From positions 1 to 64,000 of the forward strand of contig NZ_CP027236.1 in assembly GCF_002999235.1 (NCBI RefSeq): DNA of 64,000 nucleotides. The letters are read 5' to 3'. The notes under the pieces were generated by a model. It was given only the letters and a program-made list of their open reading frames with translations. It was not told where the DNA came from and did no database searches. Made by a program: the position numbers and the translations under genes. Of this stretch, positions 8,709 through 16,063 are shown piece by piece; the first letter of the stretch is position 1, and every line of letters begins with the position of its first letter. The DNA comes from Actinomyces sp. oral taxon 897 (GTDB lineage: Bacteria > Actinomycetota > Actinomycetes > Actinomycetales > Actinomycetaceae).

Positions 8709-10457
8709 CTAGACCCGCCTGCGCCGGAGGCGGTCCACGGTCAGGACCGTCAGGACCAGGGTGGCGGCCCCGGCACCCAGGGCCGTGAGGACCAGGTGGC
8801 GGCGGGGAGCCAGGGTGTCGGTCACCTCCTCGGGGCGGGCCATGAGGACGGGGGCCGGTGGGACCGGGGCCGGGAACCGCGGGTTCGGCGGCCCTACCGT
8901 GGTGCCGTCGTTGACAAGGTTGAGGGCGTCGTACGGGGCGAGGAGGCCCCACCCCAGGGTCGTGGAGCGCACCGAGGGCGTGGGCCGCAGGGCGGTGGCC
9001 AGGATCCGGTACTCCCAGTCGGCGGGCGACTCCTGGGGATAGGCGGCCGCCACCAGGGCCGCGGCCGCCCCCACGTAGCCGGTGGCGTAGGAGGTCGTCG
9101 GCGTCGCCCCGGCGAGCATGCAGTCCCCGCTGCCCATAAAGGTGGTCAGGACACCCGCCCCGGGGGCCGCGACCTCCACGTGCGTGCCGTGGACCACGGC
9201 GTCGGAGGGCATGCCGTTGGCGTCCACGGCGGTCACGGACAGGACGGACGGGTACCCGGCGGGGAAGCGGACGGCGGTGGTGTCCTCCTGGGCGTTGGCG
9301 TTGCCGGCCGAGGCCACCACCAGGGCCCCTGCCGCCGTGGCGTAGTCCACCGCCGAGCGCAGCGCCTCGACGTCGGAGGGCGTGGACTGGGGGACCACCA
9401 CGATGACCGCGCCGTGGTCCACCGCCCAGCGGATGCCCTCGGCGGTGCGGGCGGCGTCGGGACCGCGCCCGGCCCTGACGGCCTCGGAGGAGCCGTCCTG
9501 GTAGACGCGCACCGGCAGGATGAGGGAGTCGGGGGCCATGCCCACCACGCCTGAGCCGGGGACCGGGCGGGCGGCGATCTGCCCGGCGACGGCGGTGCCG
9601 TGCCCGGAGGAGTCCGTGCGCCCATCGCCGGCGTCGAGCAGGTCGGTGCCGGCGAGGACGGCGTCACCCAGGTGAGTGTTGGAGGCGTCCACCCCGGTGT
9701 CCACCACGGCCACGACGACGCCCCCGCGCGACAGGCCCCAGGCCTGGGAGAACCCCAGCTGGGCGACAGCCGGGGGCGGCTGGTTGACCAGGTGCTCGAC
9801 GCCGGGGACGCACTCGGTGCCGGGCGCGCTGGCCTGGGCCGTGGGCTGGGTCGTGGGCTGGGCGGCGGGTACCATGCCCTGGCCCGACGCGGACCCCTGC
9901 CCGCCTGGGAGCGCCCCCTGCCCCAAGCCTGTGGGCTGCCCCGGCACCGCCTGGCCCGGCACAGTCTGCCCCGGTCCTGTGCCCTGGTCGGGGTCCGACG
10001 CCGTGGGCTGGGTGGCGGGGTCCGGTCCGGGGTCGTCCGCGGCGGCTGGGGGGAGCGGGGAGGCCAGGAGGGAGCTGGCCAGGACCAGTACCCCGGCGCC
10101 CAGGGCCGCCAGGAGGCGGATCCCCCGGTACCCGGTGCGGGGCCAAGGGCCCGCGGGCACTACCTGGAGGTGGTCGTCCGGGCGGCGCGGACCCGGGGCG
10201 GAACCGGTGTCATACCCCTGAGCGCTCTGGCCGTCCGGGCGGCGCGGACCCGGGGCGGAACCGGTGTCATACCCCTGAGCGCTCTGGCCGTCCGGGCGGC
10301 GCGGACCCGGGTCTGACGTATGAGCGGGGCGGGTGGTCGCAGGCGGCGTGCCCTCGGGCTGGCCAAGGAGCCCGGACCCGGGCTGGTCTGAGGGACGGGC
10401 GCCCAGGCGCAGGAGTCCCAGGTGGCCGTCCAGGCGGCGCGGACCCGGGCGCCTCAC
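8709..10457 (-). CDS. mycP: Mycosin-type S8 serine protease of the type VII secretion system
   Basis: This is a subtilisin-family protease with the triad D253 (VVDTGVD), H286 (SSGHGTAVAG) and S456 (TTSYATGYVG), and an oxyanion Asn region ASAGNANAQ near 386. A hydrophobic segment at ~113-134 resembles a signal sequence, and a C-terminal transmembrane helix (~554-575) ends in an RLRRRRV tail. That is the standard mycosin topology, with the catalytic domain outside the membrane. Mycosins are needed for ESX secretion-complex stability and function. The GTG start overlaps the eccB stop (GTGA). It gives an unusual ~110-residue Pro/Arg-rich extension with 19-residue repeats before the signal segment; a GTG at about codon 100 is an alternative start. 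A Pro/Gln-rich linker separates the signal from the protease domain. Confidence 0.9.
   Translation of the reverse strand: MRRPGPRRLDGHLGLLRLGARPSDQPGSGLLGQPEGTPPATTRPAHTSDPGPRRPDGQSAQGYDTGSAPGPRRPDGQSAQGYDTGSAPGPRRPDDHLQVVPAGPWPRTGYRGIRLLAALGAGVLVLASSLLASPLPPAAADDPGPDPATQPTASDPDQGTGPGQTVPGQAVPGQPTGLGQGALPGGQGSASGQGMVPAAQPTTQPTAQASAPGTECVPGVEHLVNQPPPAVAQLGFSQAWGLSRGGVVVAVVDTGVDASNTHLGDAVLAGTDLLDAGDGRTDSSGHGTAVAGQIAARPVPGSGVVGMAPDSLILPVRVYQDGSSEAVRAGRGPDAARTAEGIRWAVDHGAVIVVVPQSTPSDVEALRSAVDYATAAGALVVASAGNANAQEDTTAVRFPAGYPSVLSVTAVDANGMPSDAVVHGTHVEVAAPGAGVLTTFMGSGDCMLAGATPTTSYATGYVGAAAALVAAAYPQESPADWEYRILATALRPTPSVRSTTLGWGLLAPYDALNLVNDGTTVGPPNPRFPAPVPPAPVLMARPEEVTDTLAPRRHLVLTALGAGAATLVLTVLTVDRLRRRRV
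10177..10310 (-). repeat. 57-bp tandem repeat inside the mycosin gene
   Basis: Two full copies start at 10177 and 10234, with a partial third at 10291 and an exact 57-base period. On the minus strand they encode PGPRRPDGQSAQGYDTGSA repeats. Single degenerate copies of PGPRR(L/P)DG also occur at the extreme N-terminus. Confidence 0.9.
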
Positions 10458-11962
10458 TGCGCCCCCACGGTGTCCCAGGCCGCCTGGGCGGTCAGGGCGG
10501 TTCCCTCGGGGACCAGGTCGGTCCAGGCGGCGGGGACCGTCACGACGTCGGCGGCGCTCCAGCCCAGGCGGGTGAGCGTGTCGGTGGGGTCCTCCCCCAG
10601 CCCGTGGGAGGTGCCGTCGTCGGAGACGAGCACGACCACGCCCAGGCTGCCTCCCGAGGTGGCACGCACCAGTGCCCCCGAGCCGCCCTGGACGGTGACC
10701 GGGGGGAGGGACGTCTCTTTGCCGCCAGCTCCTCCAGCACCACCAGTCCCACCAGATCCGCCAGCCCCACCGTTACCACCAGCACCACTGGCCCCGCCAG
10801 CCCCAGCCCTGCCAGCACCCCCACCTCCGGCACCCCCGCCGCCACCGGCCCCGTCCGCGGTGGGGGTGGCGGCGGCCGGGCGCAGCGCGTCGCCGGTCTC
10901 CATGGACACCAGGCGGGTGGAGGCGCCGTCCTTGCCCAGGACCAGCTGGGCGCAGGGGACGGATCCGGAGGGCACCGGGCTGCCCATGGTGGCCGGCCAG
11001 TCGGTGGGGCCGGCACCGGCGGTGTCCACGGTGAGGCCGGAGATGTCGGCGATGGTGGTGCTCAGCGGGTTGGAGGCGAACGTGCTGGCCGACCCCAGGC
11101 TCAGCAGGTGCTCGGCGGTGGGGGACAGGGGCGCGATCCGGGAGTCGCCGGTGACCAGGTAGCGGCGGGTGGAGGCGTTGTCCTCCACCTCGATGACGGT
11201 GCCCACCACGGCGGAGGACAGCGCCGCCGGCATACCACCCACCACCCGGCCCGAGCCCTCGACCTCCAGGGGGGCCAGGTCCGAGCCGCGCTCGAACACG
11301 TTCAGCCAGGCGGCGGTGACCTCGGTGCGCGGGGCCGACTCCAGGCCCAGGGCGAGCAGGACGCCGGAGCTGGCGTCGGGGCTGACGCGGTGGCGCAGGC
11401 CCTTGGTGATGACGTAGGTGTCCCCGGCGTTGGTGACCACGGCCACGTCCTGGGCGGTGGTGCCCTGCGGGACACTGGCCACCCACGTGCGCTCGCCCTG
11501 GGACGTGGCGCAGGTGAGCCACTGGTCGGAGTGCAGGCTCCCGGCGGCGGGGACGTCGTCGGGCACACCGGTCAGCCCTACCTGGCTGCCGCGCGGGATG
11601 CCGCTGATCACCGAGTCCGGCACCGAGCTGGTCTGGTAGGAGCCTGACTGGGACAGGAGCTTGGCGGAGGTAATATTGGTGACCGGTCGGAGAGTGCCGT
11701 TAATAGTGTAGTAACGTGCTCCCGTACCTTTTACTATGACAAGGGTGGAGTTCTGCCACTTCTCGGGCAGGGTGGGGGAGAACCGCCCGAGCACGGCGGC
11801 GACCACCAGGATGACCACGGCGACCACGGCCCCCACCGCCAGGGGGCGCAGGGAGGAACGGTACTCCAGCTCCCGGCCGCCGGGGGTGCCCGAGGCGAAG
11901 GCGGTGACCAGGCGTCGGCGGTTAAAGCGCTGGCCCTCCAGGACGTCCTTGTTCGACGCCAT
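10454..11962 (-). CDS. eccB: Type VII secretion core protein EccB
   Basis: The 502-residue protein starts at the ATG of MASNKDVLEG, the conserved EccB beginning. That ATG overlaps the eccD stop (TAATG). A short basic cytoplasmic part is followed by one transmembrane helix at ~41-60, then a large extracytoplasmic domain with EccB-like repeats and two cysteines (WLTCATSQ, SVPCAQ). EccB forms part of the ESX membrane complex with EccC and EccD, on the outer face. Residues ~345-400 carry a Gly/Ala low-complexity insertion, mostly GGAGG units, not expected in the core fold. The open frame runs further upstream than 11962, but that part lies inside eccD and is a shadow. Confidence 0.92.
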   Translation of the reverse strand: MASNKDVLEGQRFNRRRLVTAFASGTPGGRELEYRSSLRPLAVGAVVAVVILVVAAVLGRFSPTLPEKWQNSTLVIVKGTGARYYTINGTLRPVTNITSAKLLSQSGSYQTSSVPDSVISGIPRGSQVGLTGVPDDVPAAGSLHSDQWLTCATSQGERTWVASVPQGTTAQDVAVVTNAGDTYVITKGLRHRVSPDASSGVLLALGLESAPRTEVTAAWLNVFERGSDLAPLEVEGSGRVVGGMPAALSSAVVGTVIEVEDNASTRRYLVTGDSRIAPLSPTAEHLLSLGSASTFASNPLSTTIADISGLTVDTAGAGPTDWPATMGSPVPSGSVPCAQLVLGKDGASTRLVSMETGDALRPAAATPTADGAGGGGGAGGGGAGRAGAGGASGAGGNGGAGGSGGTGGAGGAGGKETSLPPVTVQGGSGALVRATSGGSLGVVVLVSDDGTSHGLGEDPTDTLTRLGWSAADVVTVPAAWTDLVPEGTALTAQAAWDTVGAQ

Positions 11963-13272
11963 TACAGCACCCCCCAGATCAGCGCGGCCAGGGGCGGGAT
12001 GGCCAGGAGGCTGAGCACGCTGACGGTGTCGGCCGCGCGGGTCAGCCAGGGGCGTGCGCGCTCGGAGACCACGTTGGCGGCCAGCAGCAGGACCGCCACG
12101 GCGACCACGGCGCCTACGACGGCCGGCAGCCACCTGGGGTCTCCCAGGGCCACGGCCACCGCCGCCGCCAGGGTCAGGAGCATGCCGGTGACCACCCCCA
12201 TGAGGACCTCGGCGCGTGAGCGCAGGGAGCGGGTGGCCAGCATGAGGGCGACGCCGGTGCACACCAGCAGGGCCAGGCCGCTGGGGTCGGTGAGCAGCAG
12301 CGGGGCCAGGACCAGGCAGGCCGTGCAGGACCCGGCCTTGAGGGCCAGGACGAGGGCGTGGGAGTGGGCCACCCGGGCCGCCAGGACCGGGGCGTCCACG
12401 GGCGCGGAGGTCGACGTGCCGGTGACCCTGACCGGCACCTGGGCCATGGCGATCCACGGGGCGGCCAGGGACAGGACCACCAGGAGGGTCAGGACCGCGG
12501 CGCCCGCCCGGCTGGGTGGGGTGCCGAGCACGCTGGTCAGGGTCCCGGTCGCGGTCAGGGCGCCCCCGACGGTCAGGGGAGCGGCCGTGGTGGGCCACAG
12601 GGGGGCGGGCAGGGCCAGGACGCAGGGCGAGGCCAGCAGGACGCCGGTGCCGGCGGCCAGGAGGGTGGAGCCGGTCCAGTCCCCCGGGGCCAGGGCGGTG
12701 GCCGCGCAGCCGGCCAGGACGGGGGCGGTGTGGACCAGCGCCAGCGCGCCGGGGAGGGCGGGCACGCGGGCGACGACGCTGGCCCCCAGGGCCACCAGGA
12801 GCGCTCCGACGCCGCCGATGACCGCGGTCATGACCGGGTTGGTGGAGCCGGTGGCCAGCAGGATCGCGGCCACGAGCACCAGGGCCGCGGCGGCGTGGGC
12901 GGACAGGGCCAGGGAGTCGGAGCGGGTCCAGGGGGCCTGGGTCTCCTCCACGGTGGTGCCGACGGCCTCGACGAGGTCGTCGTAGCGGCGGTCGCGGGCC
13001 TGGGTGCCAATGGGGCGCAGGGTCAGCAGGGCCCCGGCGCGCACGCCCTGCTGGGGCAGGGAGCGGGACTGGTCGAGCTGGTCACCGGAGGTGGTCAGGA
13101 CGGTCACGCCCTGGGAGGCGACGGCGGTGTCCAGGCGGGAGTGGGCCTGGAGGAGGCCGGGGAGCAGCTCGGCCAGGGGGACGGCCCCCGGTACGGACAG
13201 GTCGATCCGGGTCTCACCGTAGGCGACGGTGATCGGCATGAGGGCTGCGGCCGTCTGGGTCGTGCTGGCCAT
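11962..13272 (-). CDS. eccD: Type VII secretion integral membrane protein EccD
   Basis: The 436-residue protein has a ubiquitin-like (YukD/EccD) N-terminal domain, roughly residues 12-90. About 11 hydrophobic helices follow from ~125 to the end. This is the architecture and approximate length of EccD, the channel-lining membrane component of ESX systems. The gene is the first of the eccD-eccB-mycP set and overlaps eccB by one base. A GGAGT ribosome site precedes the ATG. The ~800 bases upstream, towards the divergent small genes at 14078, should contain its promoter. Confidence 0.9.
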   Translation of the reverse strand: MASTTQTAAALMPITVAYGETRIDLSVPGAVPLAELLPGLLQAHSRLDTAVASQGVTVLTTSGDQLDQSRSLPQQGVRAGALLTLRPIGTQARDRRYDDLVEAVGTTVEETQAPWTRSDSLALSAHAAAALVLVAAILLATGSTNPVMTAVIGGVGALLVALGASVVARVPALPGALALVHTAPVLAGCAATALAPGDWTGSTLLAAGTGVLLASPCVLALPAPLWPTTAAPLTVGGALTATGTLTSVLGTPPSRAGAAVLTLLVVLSLAAPWIAMAQVPVRVTGTSTSAPVDAPVLAARVAHSHALVLALKAGSCTACLVLAPLLLTDPSGLALLVCTGVALMLATRSLRSRAEVLMGVVTGMLLTLAAAVAVALGDPRWLPAVVGAVVAVAVLLLAANVVSERARPWLTRAADTVSVLSLLAIPPLAALIWGVL

Positions 13273-14077
13273 GACTCCTCCGTGGGGTGGGGATCCTCCG
13301 TGGGGCGGGGGCGGGGTAGGCAGTGTCAGACTACCGGGCCGGGACCGCCCTGGCGGGGGTAGGTGGCGGCGGGTCGCACCGGGCTGGTGGGTCGGGAAGG
13401 GCGGTCAGGACGGCGGCCGGGCGAGGCCCTGACGCAGCGTCCTGACAGCGCGTCCTCAGGGTCGAGTCACGAGCTGGACGGCGGTGCCCGTCTGTGAGGT
13501 GGTGTTGCACATTCATCCTGGGTGTGGCGGCGCGTCGGTGACATAGTTTCAACGTTTTGTGCCCCTGGGTGGGGGCTGGCAGAGGGATGAATGTGCAGCG
13601 CGGTCGTCGTTGCACATTCATCCCTGCTCCTGGCCCCTGTGCCACCGCGAAGATCCGCGTGATCCAGCCACTCTATGATCGTCGATTGTAAAAAGAATGT
13701 GCAACTTCCTCACTGGAGGCCCAGGGGGCCAACCGGTCACGGCCCAAGTGCCAGCGCCGTTCGGAGGCCCTGGAGGACCGGAGCGCGGTGGCCCGCCGCC
13801 GGCGCGTCGGCCTCGCTCGCGCCAGCATGGCCGGAGGGCACCTTGTTCCCTGCAATCAGGTCTTGACCTGTTTGCTTGCGCCGTAAGGGGTCAAGGAATT
13901 GCGGAATGCCTTTCTCTGCGGTATCTGAGATCGTTCGTAGGCACAGCGCGGACAGAACTAGGGGGCGGGCGCGTCCTCCTGGCGGTGCTGGTGCGGGTGG
14001 AGGTGGTGTGCTATTGTCTGGCACGTGGGAGCAAAAGGTGATGCCAGCGCGTCGTCACCGGTGAGGAGGAGAATCTC
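13273..14077. other. Long non-coding stretch with inverted/direct 13-16-bp motifs
   Basis: No gene is supported in these ~800 bases between eccD and the small rightward genes. The core TGCACATTCATCC occurs at 13506-13518 and 13611-13623, and inverted at 13585-13597; a shorter version (AATGTGCAAC) lies near 13697. TGCTATTGT near 14007 could be an extended -10 box for rightward transcription, but no clear -35 accompanies it. The stretch has less codon bias and more A/T-rich patches than its neighbours and probably holds regulatory sequence for both the esx and eccD directions. Confidence 0.5.
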
Positions 14078-14392
14078 ATGGGGGATAGGGGTGCGCCGTA
14101 CGTCTTCGTGAGGGCGAGGTCGGAGGCGGCGCCGCTCCCGGCTGAGAGGATACCGGTTGGTGTGGTAGCGCGTCTCGCAGGCCGCGAGTCTTGTGCGGTG
14201 TGTACGCAGGCGCGCGGGTGGCAGGGAGGGGTGCCGTCCTCGATTCGCACCGGGCGCGTCGGTAACCTGGGCGCCTCGAGGTTGGGTGGGGCACAGGGGG
14301 AGGATGTGCTCGTCTCAGGACCACCCTCGGAGAACGGCTCGTTCTATGGGTCCCTGGGGCGTGCCGGACCTGGGTGGCTGGGACGAGTCTGA
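14078..14392 (+). CDS. Hypothetical protein, weakly supported
   Basis: This 104-residue frame is kept only because a good ribosome site (GAGGAGGAGAA) sits 7 bases before its ATG. The product is Gly/Arg-rich with two cysteines (SCAVC) near residue 55, and it has no membrane segment or recognisable family. It precedes the small membrane-protein gene by 109 bases. It could be a leader or a random open frame in a regulatory region. No function can be assigned. Confidence 0.3.
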   Translation: MGDRGAPYVFVRARSEAAPLPAERIPVGVVARLAGRESCAVCTQARGWQGGVPSSIRTGRVGNLGASRLGGAQGEDVLVSGPPSENGSFYGSLGRAGPGWLGRV

Positions 14393-14501
14393 GGCGGAGC
14401 GCTCGAGCGATTAACTATTGTTATGTTTACGCTATGCGTGCTGCCGTGCTGTCCCGTCTTACGCCACGGCGACGCAGGAGAGGATAAGGTGTTTAAGGAT
14501 T

Positions 14502-14942
14502 ATGTACGCGTACTCCCTCTTCTTTATAATGTTAATATATGGACTCTTTTCCGTCGTCATTCTGATCAATGTGATTGGAAGTGTCGGGAAAACGCTGTGT
14601 TTGATGCTGGAACGTATGCACTTCCGGAATGCCTATGGCCTGTCCGTGCAGCGGATGCTGGCAGAGAGCCCCATTGACCGTAACGAGGTCAGACGGCTGG
14701 CCGCTCCCCGGGACCGACGTGCTCAGACAAAGGCGGCCAAGTACGTGACGACCTGGGATCCCGTCCCCCTCGACATCGCCATGCAGTTCGTCTTCCTGCT
14801 CTGCGCCCAGCCACCCTCGTCCCCGTACCCGAACGCTCAGGGCCCCGGCACGCCCCACCCCGGCACGCCCCACCCCGGCACGCCTCAGGATGCCTTCCAG
14901 GACCCTGACCCCGGGCGCGAAGAGGATCCGTTCCAACAATGA
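14502..14942 (+). CDS. Small single-pass membrane protein of unknown function, upstream of esx genes
   Basis: Starting at the ATG of MYAYSLFFIML, this is a 146-residue protein. A strong N-terminal transmembrane helix (~3-30) is followed by a charged cytoplasmic-type region and a Pro-rich tail with the tandem repeat GTPHPGTPHPGTPQ. The frame continues upstream to 14418, but TAAGGATT just before 14502 looks like the ribosome site. The 5' third is distinctly A/T-richer than the surroundings, which may reflect transfer or a regulatory constraint. It lies between eccD and the WXG100 pair, so a role in this secretion system is possible. No known family was recognised. Confidence 0.55.
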   Translation: MYAYSLFFIMLIYGLFSVVILINVIGSVGKTLCLMLERMHFRNAYGLSVQRMLAESPIDRNEVRRLAAPRDRRAQTKAAKYVTTWDPVPLDIAMQFVFLLCAQPPSSPYPNAQGPGTPHPGTPHPGTPQDAFQDPDPGREEDPFQQ

Positions 14943-15304
14943 AGGCAGATCCGTCGATAGGACGCCCGTATAAGTGACACCTTATGGTTCGGGAAAACTT
15001 ATCGACAGCACCGCTCTGAGCTGGTCCAGTGGCATGGGCGGCGCGCATGGTAGGCCTGTGGGTGGTGGCAACCGGAACATCGCCTGAGGGCCCGGTGGAT
15101 CCGCTGCCTCCGCAGGTCCTGAGCCTGACCGGGTGCGAGAGGGCCTGAGCGGGTGCGAGAGGGGCTCACCGGGCCTTTCGCAGCTCGGTCGTCCTGGTGA
15201 AATACTCTGGACACGGCGTCATTCCTTGACTAACCTGGTGGCATCAGCCGGACGCACCTACCCCAGGCGTCGTTCGTACCCCACCCCACCCTATGGAGGA
15301 CAGT
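14943..15304. other. Upstream region of the esx pair
   Basis: No gene is seen in these 362 bases. They include an ATAAG-TGACAC-CTTAT inverted repeat near 14971 and a direct repeat of GGGTGCGAGAGGG at 15131 and 15151 (20-base period). The esx promoter is expected here, but I could not identify a convincing -35/-10 pair. Confidence 0.45.
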
Positions 15305-15616
15305 ATGGCAGGCATGGTTTCTGCTGCTGAGGGCGCCATTCTCAAGGGCGCCAACACCGTCGCCACCACCCGACAGGAGCTCGACGGACGCATCAAGCAG
15401 GTCGAGAGCCAGATTCTCGCAATCGGTTCCAACTGGCAGGGCTCCGCCGCGGTGGCCTTCCAGGCCCTCATGGTCCGTTGGAACGAGGACACCCGCAAGG
15501 TCAACAACGCACTCATCCAGTTCGAGGAGAACCTGCGTAGGACCCAGCAGGACTACGACGCCACGGACCAGGACCAGGAGGCCATCTTCAACAAGCTCGC
15601 GAGCCGGCTCCGCTGA
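15305..15616 (+). CDS. WXG100 protein, EsxB/CFP-10-like
   Basis: This is a 103-residue helical-hairpin protein with the turn motif NWQGSAAVAF near residue 46. Near the C-terminus it has a YDATD (YxxxD) secretion signal, both hallmarks of ESX substrates. The start at 15305 is chosen because GGAGG lies 7 bases upstream; an ATG 12 bases earlier overlaps that site. WXG100 proteins form a heterodimer with the adjacent partner and are exported by the EccC-driven complex. It is followed 25 bases later by the second WXG100 gene. Confidence 0.93.
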   Translation: MAGMVSAAEGAILKGANTVATTRQELDGRIKQVESQILAIGSNWQGSAAVAFQALMVRWNEDTRKVNNALIQFEENLRRTQQDYDATDQDQEAIFNKLASRLR

Positions 15617-15641
15617 CACCTCACGCAAGGAGAGAAACAAA

Positions 15642-15926
15642 ATGGACCTCAAGGTCAACTACGCCAGCCTCAGCACCGCCTCGACCGACCTGAGCGACGG
15701 CGCCAACGGCATCCAGTCCACCCTCGACTCCATGGACGCCGACCTCCGTCAGCTTCAGACCAACTGGGACGGTGAGGCCCAGCAGGCCTACCTTACCGCC
15801 AAGCAGCAGTGGACCGAGGGCATGGACGATATGCGTCAGGTGCTCCTCCAGATCAGCCAGCTGGTTGATCAGGCCAACCAGTCCTACAGCTCTACGGACC
15901 AGGCTAACGCCGCACGCTTCCAGTGA
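15642..15926 (+). CDS. WXG100 protein, EsxA/ESAT-6-like
   Basis: The 94-residue protein has the WXG turn at NWDGEAQQAY (about residues 41-50) and ends with a YSSTD (YxxxD) export motif followed by ~9 residues. Length and helical character fit EsxA. An AAGGAGAG ribosome site precedes the ATG. It forms a two-gene unit with the EsxB-like gene and is closed by a strong hairpin at 15965, so the pair is probably transcribed alone and at high level. Confidence 0.93.
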   Translation: MDLKVNYASLSTASTDLSDGANGIQSTLDSMDADLRQLQTNWDGEAQQAYLTAKQQWTEGMDDMRQVLLQISQLVDQANQSYSSTDQANAARFQ

Positions 15927-15964
15927 TCCCGGGGCCGTTATTCGGCCCGTGCGAGTCTCAGACC

Positions 15965-15996
15965 GGACGCCGCCCCGCTTAGGTGGGGCGGCGTCC
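15965..15996 (+). terminator. Strong hairpin terminator after the esx pair
   Basis: A perfect 12-bp stem (15965-15976 with 15985-15996) closes an 8-base loop 38 bases after the second esx stop. No U-run follows, as is common in high-GC actinobacteria. It also lies near the end of the convergent FHA gene. Confidence 0.8.
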
Positions 15997-16063
15997 TCGT
16001 GTGGGCCGCTGACCTGAAGCAGTGGAACTATGCTTTTACTGACAGGCCGCGTGAAGCGGCTAC

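Noticed and set aside
13737..14024. Minus-strand gene in the gap upstream of the esx region
   Set aside because: No start signal, mixed composition and no recognisable features.
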